DNA of 64,000 bases from Obelidium mucronatum (lineage: Eukaryota > Chytridiomycota > Chytridiomycetes > Chytridiales > Chytriomycetaceae). The stretch covers positions 372,001 through 436,000 of the forward strand of contig JAIVFH010000007.1 in assembly GCA_025765595.1 (NCBI GenBank), in the 5' to 3' direction. A program made the translations under genes and the position numbers. Of the stretch, positions 25,138-34,934 are shown piece by piece. Numbering within the stretch: position 1 is the first letter of the stretch; each line of letters opens with the position of its first letter. Under the pieces are notes generated by a model. It was not told the DNA's origin. It saw only the letters and a list, made by a program, of their open reading frames with translations, and searched no databases.

Positions 25138-27032
25138 TTATTGCAAGAACTTTACGAACTCTCCAATCTTTCCCTTCATCTCCAACCACGCAAGGAACTC
25201 CTTCTCCACACTTTTTTGAAGACTCCCATCTCCAAACGAAAAATCATCCGTGTCTGTTTTCGAACACATTTGCTTTTTGGAACGATTCACATGTTGTATA
25301 CATTTCTCAACCCACGATAGATACACTTGCGGTAACGGGAAACAATTTTCCTTCATTGCCGTCAAGTACTTGGAATCAAACGCCATTGGAACAAACTCAT
25401 CGTCCTCATCATCGTCGGCATCAACATCATCGTCATCATCATGATGGACATTCCCAAACGGCACTTGCAACGGAAAAAACCGTGAAGGATGCATTAATTC
25501 GCACACAAACTCCGGCTCCAAAGGCTCTCCATTGTCTTTGAATACGCGAGGCGTGTCCCATAGATTCATCCACGGATCTTCCAAGCCGCGGTCCGCGTTT
25601 GCTTCCACTCGTGTTTCAAGACATTTTGAAATGTGGCTGCGCATTCCATAGTACCATACGTCACATGGACCCAGTATAATTGTTGATTGGTGAGAGTCAA
25701 CGGATTGCTCAAGATTTATTTGGAGAAGCGGTTGAGTCATGGTTGTGACATTCAATACGGATTGGCCTGTACAATCCACGGCGGATATTCCGTTACAGAA
25801 TGGCGCAGACAGTTTAATTGATTCGCAATTCGATATTGCAATTGTGCCAGGAATAGGCGCTATGATTATCCTCGTTTTGATGCAGTTGGATATTTCGACT
25901 GAATGCAGAGAATCAAGTGGATGTATGTGAATGATGCAATTATGGCAGTCTCTTATTTGAATGGTTTTGAGTTTGTTGAGGATGGGAGATTGGGGGATGA
26001 TTATGAACTCCTGTTGTCGGTTTGCAAGTGTGGCTGTTTTGAAACAGTGAGTATCCTTGATCATTGTAAAAGTATATTTTCCAAGTTCATGTATAAAAAA
26101 ATAAGACATACCATATTTCACAAGATGACACAAAGATGGATTGCCGATGGACGCGATTCCCAAATTTGGCGAAACTATCAATTCTGTGGCGTCAGAGATC
26201 GAAGCGGACGATGCGAACATGAACTGTAGCCATCGATCGAGCAGGCTGAAAGAAACGGACCACGTACAAGAGCTTGCTGAAGTATCTTGGTGGTTTTTGA
26301 ATCCTGATACGCCTTCATTCATGAATGTGAATAATGTGCGAATATCAACAAGCGCCCATTCTGAGACGTTTGAGTGATGAGGTCGGTATATTCCGTCCTC
26401 CAAAGATTTCAAGTAATTTTCACGTATTATCTCTCTCTCTTTACGATGAAGGTTAGTTGTATTCTTCACTACCACAGAAGCAAGCTGTTACCGTCATCGC
26501 CATCTGCCATTTGAGTGGCTTGGGGCCACAGCGGGACAAACAAAACTTCGAGCACCTTCAGTTCCTCTGCATCGAACCAAATATCATCCAAGAGCAGGTC
26601 GGAGTCAAAAGCATGACTGCCCGTGTTTCTGTCGTCTGGCACGATGGAGTCCAGGAAGACAGATTCGCTTTCAACAAACGACACTGCGGCGAGACCCGCC
26701 CCGGCAACCTTCAGCAGAATCAGCGCCTGGGCGGCCGCCGCGGCGGGATCGGCGGCGCGCGCCACGGGGCGCAGCTCGTCGAACAGCGCCACGACCACGC
26801 GCCGCGCGTCGCCGCCGCAGTCCGCAGCCGCGCTGCGCCGAACAGCGGCGCCCCACGCGGCGGCGCCCGCCAAGCCGCACGCGCGGAAAAGACGCAAAAA
26901 TTGCGGCGCTTCGAGCGGCGGCGCCGCGCCCGCAGTCGACAGCCGCAGCGCGAGCGCCGCCAGCGGCCGCAGCAGCGGCGTGCGCGGACACAGCCGCGGC
27001 GCCCCAAAGGCGGCGGCGGGACACAGCGACAT
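25138..27032 (-). CDS. TBCCD1: TBCCD1-like (TBCC domain-containing) protein
   Basis: Three exons (27032-26492, 26438-26112, 26033-25138) give 587 residues. The middle holds the C-CAP/cofactor-C beta-helix: repeated short strands such as TIQIRDCHNCIIHIHPLDSLHSVEISNC and TIAISNCESI, then TIILGPCDVWYYG. Before it lies the LFTFMNEGVS..FSLLDRWLQF block typical of TBCCD1. The extreme C-terminus (EFLAWLEMKGKIGEF) matches the family end. A run of Asp residues (DDDDDVDADDDEDD) interrupts the C-terminal region. TBCCD1 proteins position centrosomes or basal bodies and the Golgi in animals, algae and trypanosomes and are absent from most Dikarya; the role here is inferred. The first 110 residues are Ala/Arg-rich and coded by very GC-rich DNA (26700-27030) unlike the rest of the window. 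Confidence 0.82.
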
Positions 27033-27229
27033 TTGCTTTGTTTCTTTGTTTGTTTTGTTCGGCAGTGTTTGTCAGGCTGCAGTCTTTCTCCGCCTTGCGG
27101 GTTGCTCATTGTTCATTGACGTCAGATTCGCTTTCTTTCTTGGGGCTTATCTTTTCTTGATCTTTTCTTGGATAAAAAGCGGACTTTCTTTTGAAAGAAC
27201 AAAAAGACAAAACTTACACTCACTCACTC
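27033..27229. promoter_or_regulatory. Shared upstream region of TBCCD1 and tetraspan gene 1
   Basis: These 197 bp separate two divergent start codons. A TATA-like element (GATAAAAAGC, 27171-27180) sits about 55 bp before the tetraspan ATG at 27230. No clear element was seen for TBCCD1. Confidence 0.5.
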
Positions 27230-27784
27230 ATGCCCGACCACCAGCAAACAACCGCTAGCGCACCAATCGGTCAGATTGCCTACATGATCGCCTTCTCGGT
27301 GGGCATTGCACGAAACGACTGCGGTCCAGATCCAATGAAGTACGCCATCGCCAACGTGGTCCTCTGCGCTCTCTCGATTGCATTCTCTTGCTGCGCCTGT
27401 TTTCTTCCCCTTAAAGCACTTCCCTTGATTGCGCTCATTGGTTTTGCTATGGAAATCACTGGATTCGTCATTTTTATCCTTGGCTGGATCTGGTTCTCGG
27501 ATTACACTGGCGGATTCAACGTTGTTCAATATGCTAGAGAATTTGGTCCCAACAAATGGCTCGAGATGCCTTTGGTTCTTCAAATCATGTATTTCAACAT
27601 GTGGCTGTGTTTGGTGATGCTTTGTATTGCGGGTGTTGTTCTTGGAATTGCCCTTGTTTGTAGTTGTTGTATGGGAGTCACTGAAGTATGGTCCTATGTT
27701 CCAGTTTTTGGTGCGCGAATCAAGACATGGACAAGTTCCAAGAACAAGAAAGCTGTTGAACTTGAAATTGTTACTTCCAATTAA
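27230..27784 (+). CDS. Four-helix membrane protein, paralogue 1
   Basis: Single-exon, 184 residues. Four hydrophobic segments are visible (about residues 12-30, 42-62, 64-88 and 118-150). Between helices 3 and 4 is the motif WFSDYTGGFNVVQYAREF followed by GPNKWLEMP, shared with paralogues at 30962-31540 and 34773-34078. The N-terminal segment PIGQIAYMIAFSVGIARND is nearly identical to paralogue 2. I do not recognise the family. The start is set by the ATG at 27230, since the frame upstream of it has no ATG. A partial copy of its 3' end follows at 27830-27950. Confidence 0.8.
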   Translation: MPDHQQTTASAPIGQIAYMIAFSVGIARNDCGPDPMKYAIANVVLCALSIAFSCCACFLPLKALPLIALIGFAMEITGFVIFILGWIWFSDYTGGFNVVQYAREFGPNKWLEMPLVLQIMYFNMWLCLVMLCIAGVVLGIALVCSCCMGVTEVWSYVPVFGARIKTWTSSKNKKAVELEIVTSN

Positions 27785-27829
27785 TTTGAATATTTATATG
27801 AATAAAGAAATTCTATCTATTTTTGATTT

Positions 27830-27950
27830 CTTTGATCCTATCCAGTTTATGGTGCGCGAATATAGATTTGGACAAGTTTTAAGAACAACAAGAACAAGAA
27901 AACGGTTCAACTTGAAATTGTTACTTCCAATTAATTTGAATATTAATAGC
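27830..27950 (+). repeat. Tandem duplication of tetraspan gene 3' end
   Basis: This stretch repeats 27690-27790 (the last 30 or so codons, the stop and the start of the 3' flank, e.g. gttacttccaattaatttga) with scattered differences and a small insertion of aacaacaag. It has no start or upstream part of the gene, so it is a partial tail-to-tail-end duplication. Confidence 0.9.
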
Positions 27951-28201
27951 TTCAGTCGTTCGAAACGATAGCAGTCTTTAGAGCTGACGCCATCGTTTAC
28001 ACTGCCATTATGGCAGTCGTGTATTTCCTCTGAATACATTCTTGAATGTAGTCTCTGTTTCTTTTGTTATTTTATCAATTTTTGAAACTCCGACACCTGT
28101 CAAACACAAAACAAAAACCTGTCAAAATCCCAGAAAGAATAACCCGCAATAAATCTCTCCCAAAAACTGCCGAGCTAGACGAGGAGTAACAGCCAAACAA
28201 C

Positions 28202-30673
28202 ATGGTTCGTACAATTCCCTCCAACGTTTATTATAACGACTAACTGTATTCCCAAACGCAATAGCTTCCTCTCCGCCTCAATGTATTCATCCTGTTTTTG
28301 GGACTTCTTACCTTGTCTCTGGGGTTTCCGCTGCAAGGAGCTCATCGACGGGCGCTTAAACGCGACGATATTGCGTCAAGCGCTATTAGTCACCAACCAT
28401 ATGTTGTGACGCGTATTATTACAAGACATCGGTCCCGGACTACAACAACTACACCAACCACAACAACTACGGTAATTTTTAACAATATTGTGATTTACGT
28501 TACTTAAATGCTTATAAAATAACTTCCATTTAAGACGCCGACAACTGAAACCACGACCACTTCCACCGGAACAACAAGCACTTCTACAGAAACCACAACA
28601 ACATCGACGGAAACAACAAGTACTTCTACAGAAACCACGTCGACATCGACTGAAACAACTAGCACGTCTACGGAAACCACCTCGACATCCACAGAAACTA
28701 CAACTACTTCTACCGAAACTACAACCACCTCCACTGAGACTACCAGTACTTCTACGGAAACGACGTCTACATCGACTGAAACTACAAGCACGTCTACAGA
28801 AACCACAACAACGTCGACAGAGACTACTAGTACTTCGACGGAGACCACGTCTACTACCACTAGTACTGAAACTACGACCACATCTACAGAAACTACAACT
28901 ACTTCCACTGAGACGACAAGTACAACTACAGAAACAACTTCGACATCGACTGAAACTACCACCACATCCACCGAGACGACATCCACGTCTACCAAAACTA
29001 CAAGCACGTCGACCGCAACGACAACTACTTCCACCGAAACCACCAGTACTTCCACTGAAACCACATCCACGTCTACCGAAACTACCACTACTTCCACCGA
29101 AACCACCAGCACATCCACTGAAACCACAAGCACTACTACAGAAACCACGTCAACTTCAACGGCTACTACCACTACTTCCACAGAAACTACTAGCACCACA
29201 CAAACGACTACTACCACGACTTGTTTGGAGGAAACTCAATATGTAACTGTATACGACGAAGAAGATGCGGCTTCACCGGCAGATTCACCGTCAGAATCTT
29301 CATCGATTACTTCAAAGACGCTCTCGCCTCCGTCGCCTTCGTGGGAGGCTTCTGAAACAGAGACCACTTTCACGACAACCACGGAAACTGAAACTACTTC
29401 AACAAGTTCGACAACCACCGAGACTAAAACTACGACCACCAGCTCCACAACCACCGAAACCGAAACCACCACAACAAGCTCGACGACTTCAGAGACGTCG
29501 ACGACAAGCTCAACTACAGAAACGTCAACCACATCTAGCACTACCAAGACTTCAACCACATCTTCTACCAGTACTACCGGGACAAGCACAACTTCGTCTA
29601 CTTCGAGCTCAACCTCGACAACAATGACAACTACAACCACTACCACCCTCTTTGCTTGGCCAACCGTATTCCATGACCCCATTTTGGATAAGGACAACCA
29701 CCTTGTCGAGAGATTACGGTTTGTATTCAAGAGTCTGGACTACCCGAATTTGTAAGTATCTTCCTTGTGCATCCCTTTGCTTGGGTTATAACTCTTAAAA
29801 ATCAGATGCCTACAAGCCGACAGCGCCAGCGAAAAGATTATTAGTGCTCCATGTGACGATACCTCTGAATCACAGCATGCTTTTTCCACTCAAGGCGGCA
29901 TATTCCTGTATCCAGACACGTCTATCGGTCTTGGGTCCTGCATTGATACTATAACGGATAGCCCCGCTTCCGAGGAGGCAACTGTGGTGGCCAAAGCAGG
30001 ATGCCAACAACCATTTGCGAATTTATTTGACAAAAACATTATTTCGGGAGCCAACCAGGATATATGTATTACAATCACTAGTACGCCGTTTGACGTGGCG
30101 GTCTGGGATATTGGATGCGATGGAACAGTTACTGGACAACAGTTTACGGCGGCTTTGATTGATCACCCAGTCTATTGGCCGGACTTGGATGTTGTTGGTG
30201 CATCAGGAGCAGTTCAAAATACCAAGTACCACACGTGAGTTGTATTACCATTAATATTTTTTGGTGTGGAGGAGGTTAACAGGATTTTCGACAGATGTGT
30301 GACTGCTGGCCAAAATGTCTTGTCTGCAACTGTTTGTAATGCTACTGCTCCGAGTCAACAAATTTCCCAGATTGGGAACGCGTATGGATTCTCTAGTTCC
30401 AAAACATGTTTGTCTCAGACTAACTGTGGAGGCGGCTTGAACAAGGATACTGTGTCGCTGTATTCTTGTTCATCTTCGGCTTGGAAATCGAGCGCATGTC
30501 AATTGGATATTGCTAGTTTGGCATTTAAGGAAGATGGTACAATTGTTTATACTGATGGAAACGGTGGGGCTGATTTGGTTTGGACGCTGGATTCGGCCAG
30601 TGGTGATGTTTCATTGGAGGCGCGGAGGTCGGTCTTTGATCGCAACAATGGACAGTTCTTCAGGCCCGTGTAG
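28202..30673 (+). CDS. Secreted mucin-like Thr/Ser-rich protein
   Basis: Exons read as 28202-28204 (ATG only), 28265-28471, 28535-29751, 29806-30234 and 30295-30673, giving about 744 residues. A second acceptor at 30282 would add four residues in frame. The start codon is followed at once by a 60-nt intron (GTTCGT..ATAG with GACTAAC branch). The protein begins with a signal peptide (LPLRLNVFILFLGLLTLSLG). Exon 3 encodes two long Thr/Ser/Glu repeat tracts (28535-29220 and 29375-29640, units like TSTETT) around an acidic patch, likely heavily O-glycosylated. The Cys-containing C-terminal 240 residues are probably globular; a segment (LAFKEDGTIVYTDGN..LVWTLDS) resembles bulb-lectin strands, weakly. 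An exposed adhesin or coat protein is the best guess. Confidence 0.72.
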
Positions 30674-30892
30674 TAGAGATTATCAGACTTTCTATTCTTT
30701 GGTAGTGGAGACTCTCCTTTCCTTTTTTATCTTCCTTAACTTCTCTCTCTCTTTTCTCTCTGTCTCAAATCTGTCAATTTTTCTCTACTCTCTTTGTATT
30801 TGTGGAATCTTTTATTTATAGTTCTTTCTTATAATGAACATGGAATTGTTTGCTATTATTGTTCTCTCCTTCACACGGTATCTGTGGCAGTG

Positions 30893-30902
30893 CGCATAAA
30901 TA
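30893..30902 (+). promoter_or_regulatory. TATA-like box of tetraspan gene 2
   Basis: GCGCATAAATATT around 30892-30904, about 60 bp before ATG 30962. The same spacing of an A/T box to the start is seen for the other two paralogues (27171-27180 and 34822-34832). Confidence 0.45.
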
Positions 30903-30961
30903 TTCGAAGTCCGAAAGGAAATTTTATCTGCAAGAAAACCCCTTAAACACCTTGAACCCGA

Positions 30962-31540
30962 ATGTCTAGCGAAGATGCTCCAACGTTCAACATCTGGACT
31001 CCGATTGGTCAGATCGCCTACATGGTTGCCTTCTCGGTGGGGATTGCAAGGAACGATGTTGGACCAGATCCAATGAAGTACGCAATTGCCAACGTGGTCC
31101 TCTGTGTCCTTGGTCTCTTGACCGGCTGCTGCTCTTGTTTCCTGCCCCTTGAGGCAACTCCCTTCATTGGCTTCATTGCGTTTGCCATGGAAATCACAGC
31201 GACAGTCTTCTTTGTCCTCGGTTGGATCTGGTTTTCTGACTACACTGGAGGCTACAACATCTTGCAATACGCAAGAACTTTCGGACCGAACCAGTGGTTG
31301 ACTTTGCCGCTCATCATTCAACTCATGTACTTTACCACCTGGTTTACCTTTGTGATGCTTTGCGTTGGAGGGGTAATTCTAGTGATTGGCCTCATATGCA
31401 CCTGTGGAATGGGAATGACGGAAGTCTGGTCATATGTCCCTGTGTACGGCAAACGTATCAAGGTTTGGCTTGGCTCTTTCAAACCAAAGCCTCCCCCGGC
31501 TCCCCTTGTGGCCGTTGCAACATTCAAAGAAGCCTCATAA
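30962..31540 (+). CDS. Four-helix membrane protein, paralogue 2
   Basis: Single exon, 192 residues, very similar to the protein at 27230-27784 through all four hydrophobic segments (PIGQIAYMVAFSVGIARND, PMKYAIANVVLC, GWIWFSDYTGGYN, FGPNQWLTLP, TEVWSYVP). The tail differs (Pro/Lys-rich, ending FKEAS). The family is not recognised. The high identity to paralogue 1 at DNA level points to a recent duplication. Confidence 0.8.
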   Translation: MSSEDAPTFNIWTPIGQIAYMVAFSVGIARNDVGPDPMKYAIANVVLCVLGLLTGCCSCFLPLEATPFIGFIAFAMEITATVFFVLGWIWFSDYTGGYNILQYARTFGPNQWLTLPLIIQLMYFTTWFTFVMLCVGGVILVIGLICTCGMGMTEVWSYVPVYGKRIKVWLGSFKPKPPPAPLVAVATFKEAS

Positions 31541-31676
31541 ATAAATATTTATCACTTCCTTTTTGATTTGTCTCTTCGGGTTTGAAGATTAAGTCATTTA
31601 TCTTCAGAGTTATATTCAATGCACCAAGTTGGTTATTTTTCCTGGCTTTCGTGTCAGAATACATTATCTTTTTCTT

Positions 31677-31994
31677 ATGTCTCCCAAGACGATGAAGGCG
31701 GCGGCAATGGATATGACCTGGACGTATTTCTCACTGAAGTCGCGGCTTCTTTGTAACGTATTAAGTTTCCTCCAACAAGTCGTGAAATCTGACTTGGTAA
31801 TTATTGCCTGCCTTTTTTCCCTTATTTTTCTTTCTTTCTTTTTTCTATCTTCTTGTGGATATAATATGAATTTGTGTTATCCACTCCAGGTTGACATCCG
31901 ATGCAATTACAGTAATCGTGCAGAACTTTTGTTCACGGACTCAGTTATCCCAGCGCCTTCTCGATCCAGAATTTATATTTTAAAGCTCTATTGA
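31677..31994 (+). CDS. Small hypothetical protein, two exons
   Basis: Exons 31677-31796 and 31890-31994, phase 0, 93-nt intron (GTAATT..CCAG), give 74 residues beginning MSPKTMKAAAMDMTW and ending RSRIYILKLY. No domain recognised. The join is clean, but the protein is short and a different first exon (in another frame from ATG 31619) is possible. Confidence 0.4.
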   Translation: MSPKTMKAAAMDMTWTYFSLKSRLLCNVLSFLQQVVKSDLVIIACLFSLIFLSFFFLSSCGYNMNLCYPLQVDIRCNYSNRAELLFTDSVIPAPSRSRIYILKLY

Positions 31995-32062
31995 AACTTC
32001 ATCAAATAAATTTTGCTTGTGAGAGATGATTTTAAATCTACGGGATAAAGCAAGCTGAAAAC

Positions 32063-32476
32063 ATGCCTCAATTCAAAAGACGCGGAGAGCCTACAAAACC
32101 TATGAAACTCAATCCAGGAGACACTCTTGTAATCACAGGGATTGGCCACAGTCTGCTCGCCTTGGCCATTCCATTTTTTCGTAACTCCTTTATCGATATC
32201 CTGAAAGATGGCTACGTGGGCAGTTTAAGTCCCAATATCCACAATCTTCCGCGAACTGCTGCTCGCCACTCAGCCTGGTGGTTTGTTCAATTTGGTGTCT
32301 TGATGGTGTTGTTTGGTACAACTTTGAGTTGGATGATTGAAAATACCCATCAAGCCATTCCACAAGAAATCGCATGGGGAACTATTATTTTTTCTAGTAT
32401 TGGAGCGATCGGGTTGCCTATTAGTGGGTATTGGCTGGTACTTGTGCAGGGCATTTGGATGTTGCATTATCGTTAA
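32063..32476 (+). CDS. DUF6463-like small membrane protein
   Basis: Single exon, 137 residues. A short basic N-terminus precedes four hydrophobic segments (about 20-38, 70-92, 103-118 and 119-134). The arrangement TGIGHSLLALAIPFF, HSAWWFVQFGVLMVLFG, and GAIGLPISGYWLVLVQGIW is that of the DUF6463 family, which is common in bacteria and sporadic in fungi; function unknown. Lack of introns and patchy family distribution make transfer possible but not shown. It is convergent with RanGAP (42 bp between stops). Confidence 0.65.
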   Translation: MPQFKRRGEPTKPMKLNPGDTLVITGIGHSLLALAIPFFRNSFIDILKDGYVGSLSPNIHNLPRTAARHSAWWFVQFGVLMVLFGTTLSWMIENTHQAIPQEIAWGTIIFSSIGAIGLPISGYWLVLVQGIWMLHYR

Positions 32477-32518
32477 ATAAACATGGCAAAGGCATTTATT
32501 GAAGGAAACAAAGCAAAT

Positions 32519-34019
32519 TTAAACTTTAACGCCACCCAATGCATCTGCAAGCTCATCGACAGCATCCGACTTGTCTTCCACAACGTCATCGTCATCATCA
32601 GCATCTTCCTCTTCAACATCACTATCTGGCTCTTCCATATCCTCCAACTCATCCAACCCATCCACATGTCCATTACTTCTTAAAATCCCACGAATTTGAT
32701 CGACGACATCATCCTCAGCATCAAATGTGTTACCATTCAGATGCAATGTGCTCAATCGAGGTTTGTTTGCGAGAGCAGCAGGAATCAGCTTTGCACCTTC
32801 CAGATCCATTTCATTAAATGTGTAAATGAGGGTTTCGAGAAGTGGGGATTGCGGTGGAGCCAAAGCCTTGAAAAAGATTTTGGATCCTGCCTTTCCAAGG
32901 AGACAGTCACCAATGTTCAGAATTCGCAAATGTGGCCAGGATGGGAGGGATTTGGCGAGAGCTTTCGATCCTTCTTTTGTGAATGTATTGTCCTGGCAAA
33001 TAGCGTTTACTACATCCAGTAAAGAACAACCACAGAAATACCTGGACATCCAAAATTTGAAGAAGCGGGCACGATACTCTCAATGCCTCCAAAAGAACAG
33101 AAATGCCGTCAGGGCGAATTCCATTCTGGGGTAGACGCAATTCAATCAGGTTGGGTAAAACGGGGAACGCCATCGATAAGTTACGAGCAGAAGCAGATTC
33201 CAAACGGTTGCGACCCATAATAATGGTATTCATATTTGGGAGAGCGTTTTGAGTCTTCTCGTTGGCTCCTTCTTTGGAATTGGCAGCGGCCGCGTCGAGC
33301 AGGGATGTGGCAATCAAACGACCACCCTCTTTTGTGTTTTTTAGACGGATGGAGCTCGAAAAAAAAATCGGTTTGTACCAATTCCAAGGCCGTTATTGTT
33401 GAGTTTTAAGGTTGTGATAGATCTGTTTTCAATGAAGAGTCGACGAATAGGGGCAGCGCCTAGAAAATATATCAGATACAGAGGGGGACAACAGAGTATG
33501 ACAAGCACAAACCAACAGGGCCAAATGCATTGTCTGACAAGTCAATCACTTGAAGGGATTTCTGCAATGCAAGGTTTAACGTGGCAGGTTCCAAAAGAAA
33601 TCAAACAAGGGTACCTTATCGACAAAGGCATCTACAAAGGCGTCCAAAGCTTGTGGAATCTCGTCCTTCAATCGACCAGTAAAGATATCGCTCAAGTTCG
33701 CAATCTTAATACCCATTATTGGTTAAGAAACTCAGTAGCTTGAAGTTAAGAAAGCCCACCTTGAGACCCGTTTTACTCTTCAACGCTTCGGCAACGGCCT
33801 TCGCTGCTTCGACTCCAAAAGTGCTTCCTAAACGCATTGGTTAACTCTCTTTTGTTTCCATTTGTTGCAAACGTTATTTGAATTAAGACAGAAACCTGAA
33901 AACACAATTTCATCCAAGTCCGGAAGGAGATTCAACTCTGCCACTACGGCGTCGGCATCAGCGGCTGCGTTGAGCTTGAGGACGCGGCCTTCGAGAGAGT
34001 ATTTGTTGCTCGAAGTCAT
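32519..34019 (-). CDS. RNA1: Ran GTPase-activating protein (RanGAP/Rna1)
   Basis: Seven exons on the minus strand starting at ATG 34019. After MTSSNKYSLEGR the LRRs begin. The early exon 3 segment NLSDIFTGRLKDEIPQAL carries the IFTGR loop whose arginine is conserved in Rna1/RanGAP. Later LRRs include SLQVIDLSDNAFGP, LKLNNNGLG, MNTIIMGRNRL, NLIELRLPQNGI, LLQILDVQDNTF, LRILNIGDC and LSTLHLNGN. The end is a long acidic tail (EEEDADDDDD) as in yeast Rna1. RanGAP switches Ran to its GDP form in the cytoplasm and so drives nuclear transport. Introns were placed by GT..AG and phase (for example 33828-33895 and 33705-33759); all the joins give uninterrupted LRRs. Confidence 0.93.
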
Positions 34020-34077
34020 TTTGTTTATTGAGATTTCAAAAAGAAAAAATGTACACTGCATTATTGAGAAAATCATA

Positions 34078-34773
34078 TTAAATTGGATTAAAATCCGAAG
34101 AAACAGCAAAAAGAGGCGCGGGCGGCTTTCGACTTTCGCGCTTGGCTTTCATTCGATTCCATGCACGCTTTGATGCCTCGTCCACCTTGTAGGCAAGCTC
34201 ACCGGGTCCGTTAAGGGATCCGAAAACAACAAGACTGAAGATAAGACTAAGCGCCAAGAGGATTACGAAAATGCACATAGACACAATTAAGTGCCACTGC
34301 TTAAAATAAAAGACTTGTATGAGGTACGGAAGCTTCAACCATGCATTGGGTCCAAACTCCTGTGCAAATTGGATCACGTTATATCCCCCAGTGGTGTTAT
34401 AGAAGATGGCCCCCCAGAAAGAGATGCCCAAAAGGGAGCAAATTGGAATTGAGATTAGCAGGGCGACAAGAGTATGAGCAAGTTTCATCGTGAGGAAATC
34501 CAACACTGTTTCATCGCTTTGGGGTTCCTTGGGCAAGGACATTATTTTTCTGAAGCTGTAAACATGAAAAGCGAGTGCAATGATGCTCTCAGAAACACCG
34601 ATGGCAGCGTACTTGATCATGTCCATGTCATGAGTTCCAAGTCCCACCGAGAAGGCCGCCATATATGCCACGTTAACCGACGCTGATATCGCTACCGCAT
34701 ATTTGAAAATGTTTCTGAGTTTGTCCTTTGCTTTCTCGTCGAATTGATCAGCAGCTGGGGAAAACATGGACAT
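34078..34773 (-). CDS. Four-helix membrane protein, diverged paralogue 3
   Basis: Single exon, 231 residues from ATG 34773; the frame upstream has no better start. Hydrophobic segments occur at about residues 28-48, 58-75, 95-120 and 155-180. The inter-helix motif (YNTTGGYNVIQFAQEFGP, then NAWLKLP) matches the two plus-strand paralogues, and IKYAAIGVSESIIALAF matches their second helix region. It has an extra N-terminal stretch and a basic C-terminal tail (AWNRMKAKRESRKPP). A TATA-like stretch lies about 50 bp upstream (34822-34832). Function unknown. Confidence 0.75.
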   Translation of the reverse strand: MSMFSPAADQFDEKAKDKLRNIFKYAVAISASVNVAYMAAFSVGLGTHDMDMIKYAAIGVSESIIALAFHVYSFRKIMSLPKEPQSDETVLDFLTMKLAHTLVALLISIPICSLLGISFWGAIFYNTTGGYNVIQFAQEFGPNAWLKLPYLIQVFYFKQWHLIVSMCIFVILLALSLIFSLVVFGSLNGPGELAYKVDEASKRAWNRMKAKRESRKPPAPLFAVSSDFNPI

Positions 34774-34934
34774 TTTCAGACGTTCAGTTGGAAAGTGCGG
34801 ACACAGTAGAAAAAATAATTGATATATAAATAACTCATCCAAAACTCCATTCGACAGACTTTTTCTATTCAAACTAGCGAAATTTGACCCATACCTATCA
34901 GACTTTTTAGAGCTTATGCAAACATCTCCTTCCT

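Noticed and set aside
26457..27258. Plus-strand open frames of about 210-220 codons
   Set aside because: Shadows of the GC-rich TBCCD1 first exon, which has no stops in several frames; only the minus frame continues into TBCCD1 by phase-correct splicing.
28504..29217. Minus-strand 237-codon Val-rich open frame
   Set aside because: It is the antisense of the Thr/Ser repeat exon; ACN/TCN repeats read as GTN on the other strand.
29236..29730. Minus-strand 164-codon Val/Glu-rich open frame
   Set aside because: Antisense shadow of the second Thr/Ser tract of the mucin-like gene.
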